DNA of 64,000 nt from WHSW01 sp963851045 (GTDB lineage: Bacteria; Actinomycetota; Thermoleophilia; Solirubrobacterales; 70-9): contig CAWKNC010000001.1 of NCBI GenBank assembly GCA_963851045.1, positions 1-64,000 on the forward strand. Reading direction: 5' to 3'. The position numbers and the translations under genes were made by a program. Within the stretch, counting starts at the first letter, position 1, and every line of letters starts with the position of its first letter. The notes beneath the pieces were generated by a model, which worked only from the letters and a program-made list of their open reading frames with translations, was not told where the DNA came from and searched no databases. Shown piece after piece: positions 27,997 through 36,686 of the stretch.

Positions 27997-28542
27997 CTAC
28001 TGGCGCGCCAGTGAGCGATGCGATGCCGGCGGGAACAACACCGACACCAGCAGGCCGACAAGGCCGCCGAGCGTCCCGAACATGACGTCGGCGATCGAAT
28101 CGCGGCGGTTCGGGACGAGGGCGGTGTCGAACGCTCTGTCGCCGACGACCTCGCTGATCTCCCAGACGATGCCCAGGGCAAAGACGGCGATCAGCACCGC
28201 CACCGGCCACAGCACCCACACGTAGCGGTCGCGCAGGTACTCGGAGATCGCCCAGCCGGCAAGCAGGCCGCCGCTGGCATGCGCGATTGCGCTGTTGGCG
28301 TCGGAGTCGAGCGTGAGGACGTCGCCCCATACGACCACCAACACCAGCACCAAGCCCAGTGCCAGCGGCACCAGCGCCCGGTTGGAGAACCCGACCGCGC
28401 GCGCCGCGACAAGGCCGCCGAAGCAGGTCGCGCACATGATCACCGCCGCGCCGTTTCGACGCTCGACGAAGGCGTAGGTGAGTAGCGCCAGCAGCCCAAG
28501 CGAGAGTACGAAGGGATAGATGCGAGTTCGGGCCTCGTTCAC
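27997..28542 (-). CDS. Small polytopic membrane protein (VanZ/DUF2238-like)
   Basis: 181 residues, GTG start at 28542. About five to six hydrophobic helices are visible, for example FVLSLGLLALLTYAFV, RALVPLALGLVLVLVVVWGD and VMFGTLGGLVGLLVSVLFPP. The stretch GIVWEISEVVGD followed by DSIADVMFGTLGG resembles the charged helix ends of VanZ-like/DUF2238 membrane proteins. No catalytic function is known. It is the first gene of the operon with the SDR and threonine aldolase genes. Confidence 0.7.
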   Translation of the reverse strand: MNEARTRIYPFVLSLGLLALLTYAFVERRNGAAVIMCATCFGGLVAARAVGFSNRALVPLALGLVLVLVVVWGDVLTLDSDANSAIAHASGGLLAGWAISEYLRDRYVWVLWPVAVLIAVFALGIVWEISEVVGDRAFDTALVPNRRDSIADVMFGTLGGLVGLLVSVLFPPASHRSLARQ

Positions 28543-28612
28543 GAGGCCAAGAGCGTAGGAGAAGGACTAAAGCCCGGATGAAAGCGAGACCGCAGGCACT
28601 CCTACGTTGCGC

Positions 28613-31246
28613 TCAGCAGCGCCGGGTGCGCTTGCGCTTGCCGCTGACCTTGCAGCGGTCGCGCCCGGGGCCGCCGCGCAGCTTGTTCTTGCCCGATCCG
28701 CCGGAGAGGAGATCCGCGCCGGCCTCGCCGCGCAGAAGGTCGTCGCCGCCGTTGCCCTTGACCTCGTCGTTGCCGGCGCCGGCGCAGACGGTGTCGTCGC
28801 CGCCGCGGCCCTTGACGGTGTCGTCGCCCCCGGCGCTGACGATCACGTCGTCGCGGCGCGTGCCCACGATCACGTCGTCGTCGTCGGTGCCGACGATCGT
28901 GGCTTCCAGCCTCTTACAGCGAGGCGGCGAATCGGGGTCCCGCGGATCGGTCGGATCCGGGTCCGGATCGGCCGGGGTCGGGGGCGTGGTCGGGAAGGCG
29001 GCGTAGGTGGCCGTCAGCGACATCGCGTCGGCGTTGGCAACGACGTCGTGGATTCGATCGCCGCCGTCTGACCAGTTCACCCAGGGCGCGCCGAGCAGCG
29101 TCGGCTCGGCTGCGACGCTGTGGCGTGAGCCGAAGATCACCGTGCGCTCGAACGGAGCGGTGGCGGTCGACGCGTCGAGGGAGATCTGCGCCCCGGCGGG
29201 CTGGCTGGCTATGGCCAGCTGCGCCGGGCGCGGTTCAAGCCGCACGCTGGTGGTGGCCGAACGCCCCTTGGAGTCGGTGGCGGTGAGCTGGAAGATCACG
29301 GCGGAGGGGTACTCGTGATCGGGCGTGTTGAACGTGCCCGACGCGCCCGACGGGCCTCCCTGGGGATGCTGGTGACAGCCCGCGCCCGCGCCGGGGCAGT
29401 GAAGAAGGATCACCTGCCAGCTCAGCTGGGAGGCGCCGAGCGGGCCGTCCTCGGGATCGGTCGCGCTTCCCGAATAGCCGATCGACTCGCCGACTGACCA
29501 CAGCCGGCTCGCGGTCGGCGTCAAAATTGTCGGCACCGGCGCCTCGTTGGAGGCGTTGATCTGCACCGTGTCGACGCTCTGGTTGCCCGCGGGGTCGGAG
29601 ACTCGCAGTGCCGCGGTGTAGGTGCCGGGGTCCGTGTAGGTGTGAGACGGGGCCTGTGCGGTCGAATCGTCGTAGGCGCCGTCGCCATCGAGGTCCCAGG
29701 CGAAGGTCAGGTTTGCGAAAGCATCGTCGGGGTCGGTGCTGTTGGCAGCGTCGAAGTCGACCGTCAGCGGCGCCGGACCGCTGGTGGGGCTCGCCGAGAT
29801 CACGGCCTTCGGCCCGTTGTAGGAGATCTTGCGGATCTCGTTGCCGAGGATGTTTGCGTAATACAGCGAGCCGTCGGGCCCGAACTGCAGATCGACCGGA
29901 AAGCCCGCGTCCGGGCGGAAGCGCTCGATCCCCGCCGGGTCGGGGACGCCGTCACCGCTGGTGTCGCGCATCACCCAGATGCATTGGCGCGCGTAGTCGG
30001 CAAAGAACAGCGCATCGTCGTAGGCCGGGGGAAACCCGTTGCCGGCGGTGAAGGCGAGGCCGGAGATCGCCGAATCGCTGGTCGGACAACCATCGGTTGC
30101 GACCGGCTGGGCGCCGTGCGCATAGCCGTAGTAGGGGGCGGTGGTCGTGCCCAGCGTGTACAGCGACTCGCAGAGGTTGAGGTCTCGCTGGTCGTAGGCC
30201 GACTGGCGGGCAAAGCCCTCATAACACGGCCACCCGTAGTTGGGCGGGGTCGAGCTCGTCAGGTGGGGCAGGCGGTTGATCTCCTCGACCGAGCCCCAGC
30301 CGACGTCGCCGATCCAAAGCTCGTCGGTGCCCGGGCGAAAGGCGATGCGGAAGGGGTTGCGAAATCCGTGGGCGACGATCCGTCGCTCGTTGGCGTCGCT
30401 GCTGGAGGCGAGCGGGTTGTTTGCCATCGCCTCCCCCGTCGCGGGGTCGATGCGGATGATCGTGCCACTGAGGCCGGCCGGGTCGGCGCTCGTGCGGATG
30501 TCCTGGGCGCGCAGCGCCCCTCCCTCGGCGGTCGGTGGGGTCAGCGTCGCGCCGGCGCCTCCGGGCGGGTCCCCGCACGGGTTCTTCGGGCTTCCGTACT
30601 GCCCGTAGTCGGGGCCAACGTAATTGGCCCCTTCCCCGGCGCTGACGTAAAGCGCCCCTTCGGAGTCAAAGCCCATCGATCCGATCGAGTGCGTCGAGAA
30701 CTGCTGGCACCAATCGGTGACGAGCACCTGGCTCGAGACCACCGAGTCGCCGTCGTTTGCGAGCGTGAACCGCTCGAGCTGTCCGAGCGCCTGGCATCCC
30801 TCGGTCTCCTGCGGGCACTCATCATCGTCGTCGCCCGGGGTCTCGGCAGGCCAGCGCGGGACGGTCGCGTTGCCCTGCTCCTTGTTGAGCGTGTAGAGCG
30901 CGTAGATGCGGTGGTTGATCGCGTAGGCGGGGTCGACGGCGAGGCCGAGCAGGCCGCGGTCGCCCCAGTTGTAGGTCTCGGGGATGCGATCGACGACCGT
31001 CACCGGCGTCGTGTCGCCGATGCCGTCGAAGTGCTTGATCGTGCCCGCCTTCTCGGCGACGAGGATGCTTCCATCGGGAAGGAAGCGCAACGCGGTTGGA
31101 ACGCGCAGATCTTCCAGCGCTGTCGATTCCGAAAAGCCCGTCGGCAGACTCTGACTCGACGCGGTCGCGGGCATTGCGCACGCCAAGGCGACAATCGCGG
31201 CGAGCCCTTGAAGAACGGCCCCGCCAGGCCGTCTACTCAAAGACAT
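28613..31246 (-). CDS. Secreted glucose/sorbosone dehydrogenase-type beta-propeller with PKD and RTX modules
   Basis: 877 residues from the ATG at 31246. A signal peptide (AAIVALACAMPATASSQ) precedes a PQQ-type sugar dehydrogenase six-bladed propeller (about residues 38-470): LRFLPDGSILVAEKAGTIKH, GDRGLLGLAVDP, HGFRNPFRIAFRPGTDELWI, GWPCYEG. A PKD domain follows (about 475-560, TFAWDLDGDGAYDDSTAQAP), then a linker domain and a proline-rich spacer. The last 100 residues are haemolysin-type calcium-binding repeats (GGDDTVKGRGGDDTVCAGAG) and a basic tail. It is likely a cell-surface or secreted oxidoreductase. The frame is open past its start because the upstream gene has a frameshift, so an apparent 1617-residue fusion is not real. 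Confidence 0.9.
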   Translation of the reverse strand: MSLSRRPGGAVLQGLAAIVALACAMPATASSQSLPTGFSESTALEDLRVPTALRFLPDGSILVAEKAGTIKHFDGIGDTTPVTVVDRIPETYNWGDRGLLGLAVDPAYAINHRIYALYTLNKEQGNATVPRWPAETPGDDDDECPQETEGCQALGQLERFTLANDGDSVVSSQVLVTDWCQQFSTHSIGSMGFDSEGALYVSAGEGANYVGPDYGQYGSPKNPCGDPPGGAGATLTPPTAEGGALRAQDIRTSADPAGLSGTIIRIDPATGEAMANNPLASSSDANERRIVAHGFRNPFRIAFRPGTDELWIGDVGWGSVEEINRLPHLTSSTPPNYGWPCYEGFARQSAYDQRDLNLCESLYTLGTTTAPYYGYAHGAQPVATDGCPTSDSAISGLAFTAGNGFPPAYDDALFFADYARQCIWVMRDTSGDGVPDPAGIERFRPDAGFPVDLQFGPDGSLYYANILGNEIRKISYNGPKAVISASPTSGPAPLTVDFDAANSTDPDDAFANLTFAWDLDGDGAYDDSTAQAPSHTYTDPGTYTAALRVSDPAGNQSVDTVQINASNEAPVPTILTPTASRLWSVGESIGYSGSATDPEDGPLGASQLSWQVILLHCPGAGAGCHQHPQGGPSGASGTFNTPDHEYPSAVIFQLTATDSKGRSATTSVRLEPRPAQLAIASQPAGAQISLDASTATAPFERTVIFGSRHSVAAEPTLLGAPWVNWSDGGDRIHDVVANADAMSLTATYAAFPTTPPTPADPDPDPTDPRDPDSPPRCKRLEATIVGTDDDDVIVGTRRDDVIVSAGGDDTVKGRGGDDTVCAGAGNDEVKGNGGDDLLRGEAGADLLSGGSGKNKLRGGPGRDRCKVSGKRKRTRRC

Positions 31247-31305
31247 TCTCGCGATGGTAGGCCCGGGCGCCCGCCCGGGCAAGAAAATCGCGCTCGGAGA
31301 TTCGT

Positions 31306-33424
31306 TTAGGCGGAAACTTGCGCGAGCGCCGGCTCGAGCTTGGGCTGCAGCTGCGTGTAGAAGAGGCTGAGCGGGAACTCGTCGTCGCGCACCAGGTCGA
31401 CGAGTTGCTTGGGCTCGGTCGACCTCGGGCAGCTCGCGGCGCTCGCGCGCCCACACCGAACCCTCGGCCGGCGACACGTACTCGGAGACGAAGTCGTGCG
31501 CGGCGATCCACTGGCCGAGCTTTGAGCGGTCGATGCCCGAGTGATAGAGGTCGTGGACGCGAACGCGCAGGCGCTCGACGCCTTCGGCAACCGTCGGCCA
31601 GTCGACGGTCAGGCGGTTGTCGGTCCAGTGCAGATAGCCCTCCTTGTGCAGGAAGGCAAACAGCAGCTGGCCGCCGAGGCCGTCGTAGTTGCGCACGCGC
31701 GATCCGGTCACCGGGAAGCGAAAGAGGCGGTCGAAGAGGATCGCGTACTGGGCATGGCGCGCGAAGGCAAAGCCCTCATGCTCGAGCTTGACCGCCTCGC
31801 TGAACGCGGTCAGATCGCAGCGAAGCTCCTCGAGCGAGTACATCCAGTAGGGGCTGCGCTGGCGGATCATGAACGGGTCGAACGGCAGGTCGCCGCGCAT
31901 GTGGGTGCGGTCGTGGACGAGGTCCCAGAGGATGTAGGCCGACTCCGAGAGCTCGGGCGAGCTCAGCAGGCAGGCGGCGTCGGGCGGCAGGTTGAGATGG
32001 AGGATCTCGGCCGCAGCGCCGGCGACGCGGCGAAAGCGCTCGGCCTCGCGGTCGCAGAAGATCGCGCCGAAGTGATACTCCGCCGGCTTCTCGCCAAGCG
32101 AGAACGTCTCGGGAAAGAGCACCGCGCACTCCGAGTCATAGCCCGAGGTGCGATCGACGAACGTCACCGGAACGAACTTCGCGTTGTCATAGCGGTCGGC
32201 CTCGAGCTCTGCGATCCAGCCCGGCCAGGGCACGCGGACGACGAGCGCCTCGAAGCAGGTGTCGGTCGAGGCGTTTTGCTTGTACATCGGCATGACGCAG
32301 AGGTGCTCGATCGCGTCGCGGCGCTCGCGCTCTGGCCGGAAGGCCTCGGTCGAGCGGTCGAAGGCCGGCTTGGCGTAGCCGCCGTCGGCCCACGCGAGCA
32401 GGTCCGCCGCGAGCGCGTCGATGTAGGCGTCTTGGTGGGGGAAGCGAGGCTTCAGGGCCTGCGCCGACTCGGCGATCGCGACGGTGAGATCGCGCAGCTT
32501 CTCGGGATCATGCTCGGCCGTGTCGACCGAGCCGTCGGCGCCCTGGGTGAGGCGCAGCTCCTCGACCGCGGCCCGCAGGCGAATCCAGGCGGGATCGTCG
32601 AGGACCTGTGAGCGCTCTGGCGCGTCCGTGCCGGCAAAGCCCGGCTGCGCGGCCCAGTAAAGGAGGTTGATCCACAGGGCGCGGTGATCGAGCTCGCCGA
32701 TGCAGTCGTCGCCGAAGAGGTCGGAGTCGGCGCTGACCACGACGCGTCCCGCCCCGTGGTCGACGACCGCCGCGAGCGCCGCGTTCGGCAGCGAGGCGGT
32801 CGGCTGCGTGCGGGCGAGGACCTTTGCGCCGTTGCTCATGCTGAGCGCGCCGGCGCGATAAAAGCAGGCCTCGCTGACGCCGGCGAGCGGGTCCGATCCG
32901 TTCGCGGCAAAGCGGCCCGGCTCGCCCTCGAGCGAATCGCCGAGGGAGGCGAGCACCCACGACGGGGTGTCGTGGTGGTGATGGGAGTAGTCCTGGACGG
33001 TGGCGTTCTCGATCTGCACGCCAAAGCGCGAGAGCAGCTCATTCAGGTTGTTGCCGTACTTGTCCTGCTCGGTCTCGCCAAGGACGACGAGCCCGCCGCC
33101 GGCGGAGACGAACGCCTCGATCGCATCGATCTCGTCGGCGCTCAGAAGCGGCGAGCCGCCGTCGACGGTGGCCTCCCATTTCGGATCCGACGGATGCGCG
33201 ATGACCAGCACCTGCGCGCCGGCGAGCGCCGTCGCGTCGAGCGCTCCCTCGGTGTGTGCGGCGACCTCGAACTCGCGCTCGGTAAGTGCCTGCGCGGCCC
33301 GTGCGAGCGACGAGTCGGCTGGATGTGACGGTTGCATCGCCTCAGCGACGTCGGGACGGATGGTCCACGCCTCGGAGTGCGACTCGTCGAAAAGGACGCG
33401 GACCGGCTTTGGCGGGGCGAGCAT
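31306..33424 (-). CDS. DUF6421 protein with N-terminal glutamine-amidotransferase-like domain, one frameshift
   Basis: About 706 residues after correcting a one-base break near 31425 (the shifted frame ends EPKQLVDLVRDDEFPLSLFY ... LAQVSA). Residues 10-260 look like a class I GATase-like flavodoxin domain of the ThuA/DUF4350 kind (FDESHSEAWTIRPDVAEAM, LVIAHPSDPKWEA, FVSAGGGLVVLGETEQDKYG). Residues 300-700 match what I know as DUF6421 (MPMYKQNASTDTCFEALVVR, WDLVHDRTHMRGDLPFDPFM, MYSLEELRCDLTAFSEAVKL). The HDRTH and EELRCDL segments look like a metal-site pattern. I use the ATG at 33424; a TTG at 33466 is also possible. The gene is divergent from an Lrp/AsnC regulator 73 bases away. Function unknown. 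Confidence 0.75.
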
Positions 33425-33497
33425 CCCGTTAACGGTATTGGCCCGGTGGATGAAGTTCAATGGCAATATGTAGCGTCAGAGCGTAAGATTCCTGCGC

Positions 33498-33935
33498 GTG
33501 GACGCCGTTGACCGCAAGATTCTGTCGTTGCTGATGGAAGACGGCCGACGCACCTACGACGAGATCGCCGGCCAGGTCGAGCTCTCCGCCCCGTCGGTGA
33601 AGCGCCGGGTCGACAGGTTGCGCGAATCGGGCGCGTTGCACGGATTCACGGCGGTCGTCGATCACGCCGCGCTTGGCTGGAACACGGAGGCACTGATCGA
33701 GCTCTTCTATCGGCCGGGGACGACGCTGCCGGAGGTGGCGCGCACGCTTCGCCAACACCCGGAGGTCGTCGAGGCGTGGAGCGTCACCGGCGAGGCCGAC
33801 GCGATCGCGCGCGTGCGGACCGAGGACAACGGTGACCTCGAGCGCCTGATCATCGATCTCCAGGCCAACGGCCTGGTCGATCGCACGCGTTCGCAGGTGG
33901 TTCTCTCGAGGCTTGTCTTTCACGGCAGCGACTAG
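33498..33935 (+). CDS. Lrp/AsnC family transcriptional regulator
   Basis: 145 residues, GTG start. The N-terminal winged HTH of AsnC type (DAVDRKILSLLMEDGRRTYD, then LSAPSVKRRVDRLRESGAL) is followed by the RAM/AsnC ligand-binding domain (LIELFYRPGTTLPEVARTLR, VTGEADAIARVRTEDNGDLE). Such regulators sense amino acids or related small molecules. The start is 73 bases from the divergent DUF6421 gene, so control of that gene is likely. The 3' end overlaps the convergent SnoaL-like gene by four bases. Confidence 0.9.
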   Translation: MDAVDRKILSLLMEDGRRTYDEIAGQVELSAPSVKRRVDRLRESGALHGFTAVVDHAALGWNTEALIELFYRPGTTLPEVARTLRQHPEVVEAWSVTGEADAIARVRTEDNGDLERLIIDLQANGLVDRTRSQVVLSRLVFHGSD

Positions 33936-34720
33936 CTGCCGGCGCCGAAGTGGCTCGCGACCGCCACGCGGGCGGATTCGATCCGCTCGAACGAAAGCCA
34001 CTCGCAGAGCTTTCCGTCGACGACCCGGACGGCGTTGGCCAAACGGCGACGCTCGAGTCCGTGGTTGTCGACGACGCGGACCGTCGTCATCGCGATCACA
34101 TAGCCCTCACCGATCTCGTCCACCTCGATCCCCTCGATGAGGACATCGTCATAGCGGACGCGCACCCAGATGAGCGCGTCGGTGAAGTCGGCGTGTCCCT
34201 CCTTGAGGATCGCGTGCTCGCTCAGCAGCGGCCGAAAGCGAAAACCCTCATCGAGCGTGTCCATGAGAGCGTCGTAGTCGTCGCGGTTGAAGGCGTCGAC
34301 CGACCGCTCGAGCACCTCGGTCGGCGTCTCGTTGCGGCCCGGCCCGGCAATCGAGGCGATTGCGTCTTGCTCCGTGCGGAAGTAGATGCAGGCGTGAACG
34401 CGCTCGGCGACGACCAGATAAAGCCAGGCGCCCGGAATCGCCTCGGCTGTTCCGCGCACGGGATCGCGATGCTCGGCGCCGACGACGAGCACGTATCCGT
34501 CGCCGAGCCCGCGGACCTTCGCGGCCTCGAAGTGGCGCGAAGTCGTCGTCGCTGCAGCCTCGCGACACCACTTCTCGAAACCGGCGTGCCCGACGTAGAC
34601 GCGCCCCAAAGAGCTGCGCGTCACCGAGTGTTCGCCCAAGAGCTTGAGCACCCGGTCGCTGTCGCGGTCATCGACTGCGCGAAGCATGTCACTCACGATG
34701 CGCGTGTCGCTAGCGGTCAT
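33932..34720 (-). CDS. Tandem SnoaL-like (NTF2-fold) protein
   Basis: 262 residues that divide into two similar halves. The first starts IVSDMLRAVDDRDSDRVLKL and the second EVLERSVDAFNRDDYDALMD, each with the alpha-helix pattern and Trp/Tyr-rich strands of NTF2-like SnoaL domains. No catalytic residues can be named with confidence. It may be an internal duplication of a small ligand-binding or isomerase fold. It converges on the Lrp gene with a 4-base overlap. Confidence 0.7.
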   Translation of the reverse strand: MTASDTRIVSDMLRAVDDRDSDRVLKLLGEHSVTRSSLGRVYVGHAGFEKWCREAAATTTSRHFEAAKVRGLGDGYVLVVGAEHRDPVRGTAEAIPGAWLYLVVAERVHACIYFRTEQDAIASIAGPGRNETPTEVLERSVDAFNRDDYDALMDTLDEGFRFRPLLSEHAILKEGHADFTDALIWVRVRYDDVLIEGIEVDEIGEGYVIAMTTVRVVDNHGLERRRLANAVRVVDGKLCEWLSFERIESARVAVASHFGAGS

Positions 34721-34858
34721 AACAGGGTGAACCTGGACGAATAGACGTGAACAACGTGAACGGATTAGTCAGGAAGACGCTATACGAGTTCAACCGGTTG
34801 TGCCGCGTTCGAACGCTCGGGAAGCCTGAAGCCCTCCGAATCACTTGAATGGAACGCG

Positions 34859-35461
34859 ATGGCGCCCGAGACGACCGCAGGGAAGTCGCTGACCACCGAC
34901 GAGCGCCTTCACAAGGCGCTATCGCATCCGCTTCGCCAGAAGCTTTTGGTGAGACTGAACGAGCGGGCGATGAGCCCGAGCGCCCTCGCCGAGGAGCTGG
35001 GCGAGAAGATCGGCAACGTCGCCTACCACGTGCGGACGCTGCTCGAACTCGAAACCATCGAGCTCGTCGATACCCGGCCCGTACGCGGCACGATCGAACA
35101 CTTCTACCGGGCCATCGCGCGACCGTACGTCGACGACTCGCACTGGGCACGCCTGCCGCTATCCGTTCGTCGCCAGTTCACCGACACAACCCTTCAGGGA
35201 GTCTGGGATCACGTCGTCGAGGCAACGCAGCGGGGGGGTTTCGATCCGAAGACCACGCACGTCAGCTGGACGACGCTCGAGCTTGACGAAGAGGGGCGCA
35301 AGGAGGTCTCGCGAATCCTTGCCGACGCTCTCGCGAGCGCGCTGGAAGAGCACGCGGCATCCGCCGGAAGAGAGGCGGAGCGCAGCGAGGACGAGCGCGA
35401 GAGCGAACGCACCGAGCTCGCGATCCTCCACTACGACCGCCCACGAGCGGCGAACCGCTGA
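34859..35461 (+). CDS. Winged-helix (ArsR/HTH_20-like) regulator, paralogue A
   Basis: 200 residues. The N-terminal winged helix carries the sequence ALSHPLRQKLLVRLNERAMS, a recognition helix in SPSALAEELGEKIGNVAYHV, and a wing with TIEHFYRAIARPYV. The C-terminal half is acidic and helical, probably for dimerisation or ligand binding. It shares the whole layout with the regulator at 35731; only tRNA-Tyr lies between them, which points to a local duplication. No adjacent operon reveals the target. Confidence 0.8.
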   Translation: MAPETTAGKSLTTDERLHKALSHPLRQKLLVRLNERAMSPSALAEELGEKIGNVAYHVRTLLELETIELVDTRPVRGTIEHFYRAIARPYVDDSHWARLPLSVRRQFTDTTLQGVWDHVVEATQRGGFDPKTTHVSWTTLELDEEGRKEVSRILADALASALEEHAASAGREAERSEDERESERTELAILHYDRPRAANR

Positions 35462-35487
35462 GCAGCCCTTACAATCCGCCGCTGCCC

Positions 35488-35569
35488 GGGGGAGTACCGA
35501 AGTGGTCAAACGGGATGCGCTGTAAACGCATTGGCTCAGCCTTCACAGGTTCGAATCCTGTCTCCCCCA
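35488..35569 (+). tRNA. tRNA-Tyr (anticodon GTA)
   Basis: The acceptor stem GGGGGAG (35488-35494) pairs with CTCCCCC (35562-35568), discriminator A. The anticodon loop shows GTA in gcgctgtaaacgc. A class II variable arm (ttggctcagcc) and a T-arm (acaggttcgaatcctgt) complete a class II tRNA, as expected for bacterial tRNA-Tyr. CCA is not encoded. It sits between two paralogous regulators. Confidence 0.95.
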
Positions 35570-35730
35570 TCCGTTGCGCGCGCCGACGCCTGAAAGGTCT
35601 TCTTTCGATACCTTGCCGGGCGGCGCGCACCTGCGGGGGCCTATCTGGGTTACCTAAAGGGGGACCGGCGAAATCGGCCAACAGCCCGTGGCCGACAACC
35701 CGTGCCTGCCAGACTGGTCACCGGACATAG

Positions 35731-36375
35731 ATGGATATGAGCGAGACGATGAGTTCATCGAAGAAGCGGTCGAAGACCACGGACGACGGCGCGAGCGTCG
35801 ATCCGCGCCTGATGAAGGCGCTGAGTCATCCCCTTCGCCAGCGCATCCTCCAGGTCCTCAATCAGCGCGTGGCCAGCCCGGCCGAGCTCTCCGTGGAACT
35901 CGGCGAGTCGCTGGGCAACGTCAGCTATCACGTAAAGATCCTCGCCGAGCTCGAGACGATCGAGCTGGTGCGAACGGCGCCCGTTCGGGGGGCCCTCGAG
36001 CACTTCTACCGGCCGCTGGTCGGCTCGTACTTCAATCAGGAGGACTGGCTATCTCTGCCCGACTCGATTCGCAAGGAGATCTTCGGTCAGACGCTTGAGC
36101 AGACCTGCGAAGCCCTGGCCCGCGCGGTTGACGACGACAAGGTCGATGGCAGCAACGAGTCGATGGTCCGGATGGATCTCGACCTCGACGATCAGGGCCT
36201 GGCCGAGCTTGCCGCGGTATACGACGAGGTGCTGGAGCGAGTGACCGCGATCCAGAGCGCGGCGGTCGAGCGCATGAGCGCGCTGTCAGACGATGAGCGC
36301 GCGGTCGCCGAGCGCAACACGCAGCTGGCGCTGATGCACTTCAGCCGCGCTGCACGGGAACGCGCAAAGGCCTGA
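35731..36375 (+). CDS. Winged-helix (ArsR/HTH_20-like) regulator, paralogue B
   Basis: 214 residues from the ATG at 35731 (an ATG six bases on is equally possible). The winged helix has ALSHPLRQRILQVLNQRVAS, ELSVELGESLGNVSYHVKIL and the wing ALEHFYRPLVGSYF, very close to the paralogue at 34859. The C-terminus has long acidic helices and ends in AARERAKA. A GC-rich hairpin follows the stop by 6 bases, so this gene ends a transcription unit that may also include tRNA-Tyr. Confidence 0.8.
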   Translation: MDMSETMSSSKKRSKTTDDGASVDPRLMKALSHPLRQRILQVLNQRVASPAELSVELGESLGNVSYHVKILAELETIELVRTAPVRGALEHFYRPLVGSYFNQEDWLSLPDSIRKEIFGQTLEQTCEALARAVDDDKVDGSNESMVRMDLDLDDQGLAELAAVYDEVLERVTAIQSAAVERMSALSDDERAVAERNTQLALMHFSRAARERAKA

Positions 36376-36381
36376 ACGACG

Positions 36382-36403
36382 GACGGCGCCCGAAGGCGCC
36401 GTC
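36382..36403. terminator. Hairpin between convergent genes
   Basis: Perfect 9-bp GC-rich stem, gacggcgcc and ggcgccgtc, closed by a CGAA tetraloop. It lies between the stop of the regulator at 36375 and the csbD-like gene ending at 36427 on the other strand. The position suits a two-way terminator, but a T-run is missing. Confidence 0.7.
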
Positions 36404-36426
36404 GGTCCGAACATCTGCGGTCAGGC

Positions 36427-36606
36427 TTACTTGTTGTCGTCGGGGTTGACGACGTCCTTGACCTTGTCAGCTGCGCCGCCGACCGCGTCCTTGACCTTGC
36501 CGGTGGCCTGGTCGACCTTGCCTTCGTTCTTGAGGCTGTCGTCGCCGGTCAGACTGCCGGCCGCTTCCTTAACGCGCCCCTTGGCGTCGTCTGTGTTCTC
36601 GGGCAT
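36427..36606 (-). CDS. CsbD-like stress protein
   Basis: 59-residue, highly charged protein: MPENTDDAKGRVKEAAGSLT and GKVDQATGKVKDAVGGAADK show the repeating K-G-x-V-x-x-A pattern of the CsbD family. Members are general-stress proteins (sigma-B regulated in Bacillus) with unknown mechanism. The start is the ATG at 36606; a longer open frame upstream is not conserved. It is divergent from the sulfatase gene with a very short gap. Confidence 0.88.
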   Translation of the reverse strand: MPENTDDAKGRVKEAAGSLTGDDSLKNEGKVDQATGKVKDAVGGAADKVKDVVNPDDNK

Positions 36607-36686
36607 CTTGTTCCTTTCGTAAACGCACCCACGGGATGCGCAGGTGGTACAGACCACCTTCCCGCCGCAGTGGGGGGTCAAACGGT

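Noticed and set aside
29642..31309. Plus-strand frame of about 555 codons opposite the sugar dehydrogenase
   Set aside because: Shadow of a clearly recognised gene; no motif of its own.
28613..33466. A 1617-codon open frame that looks like a DUF6421-sugar dehydrogenase fusion
   Set aside because: A one-base break near 31425 hides the DUF6421 stop at 31306. The dehydrogenase has its own ATG and signal peptide at 31246, so these are two genes.
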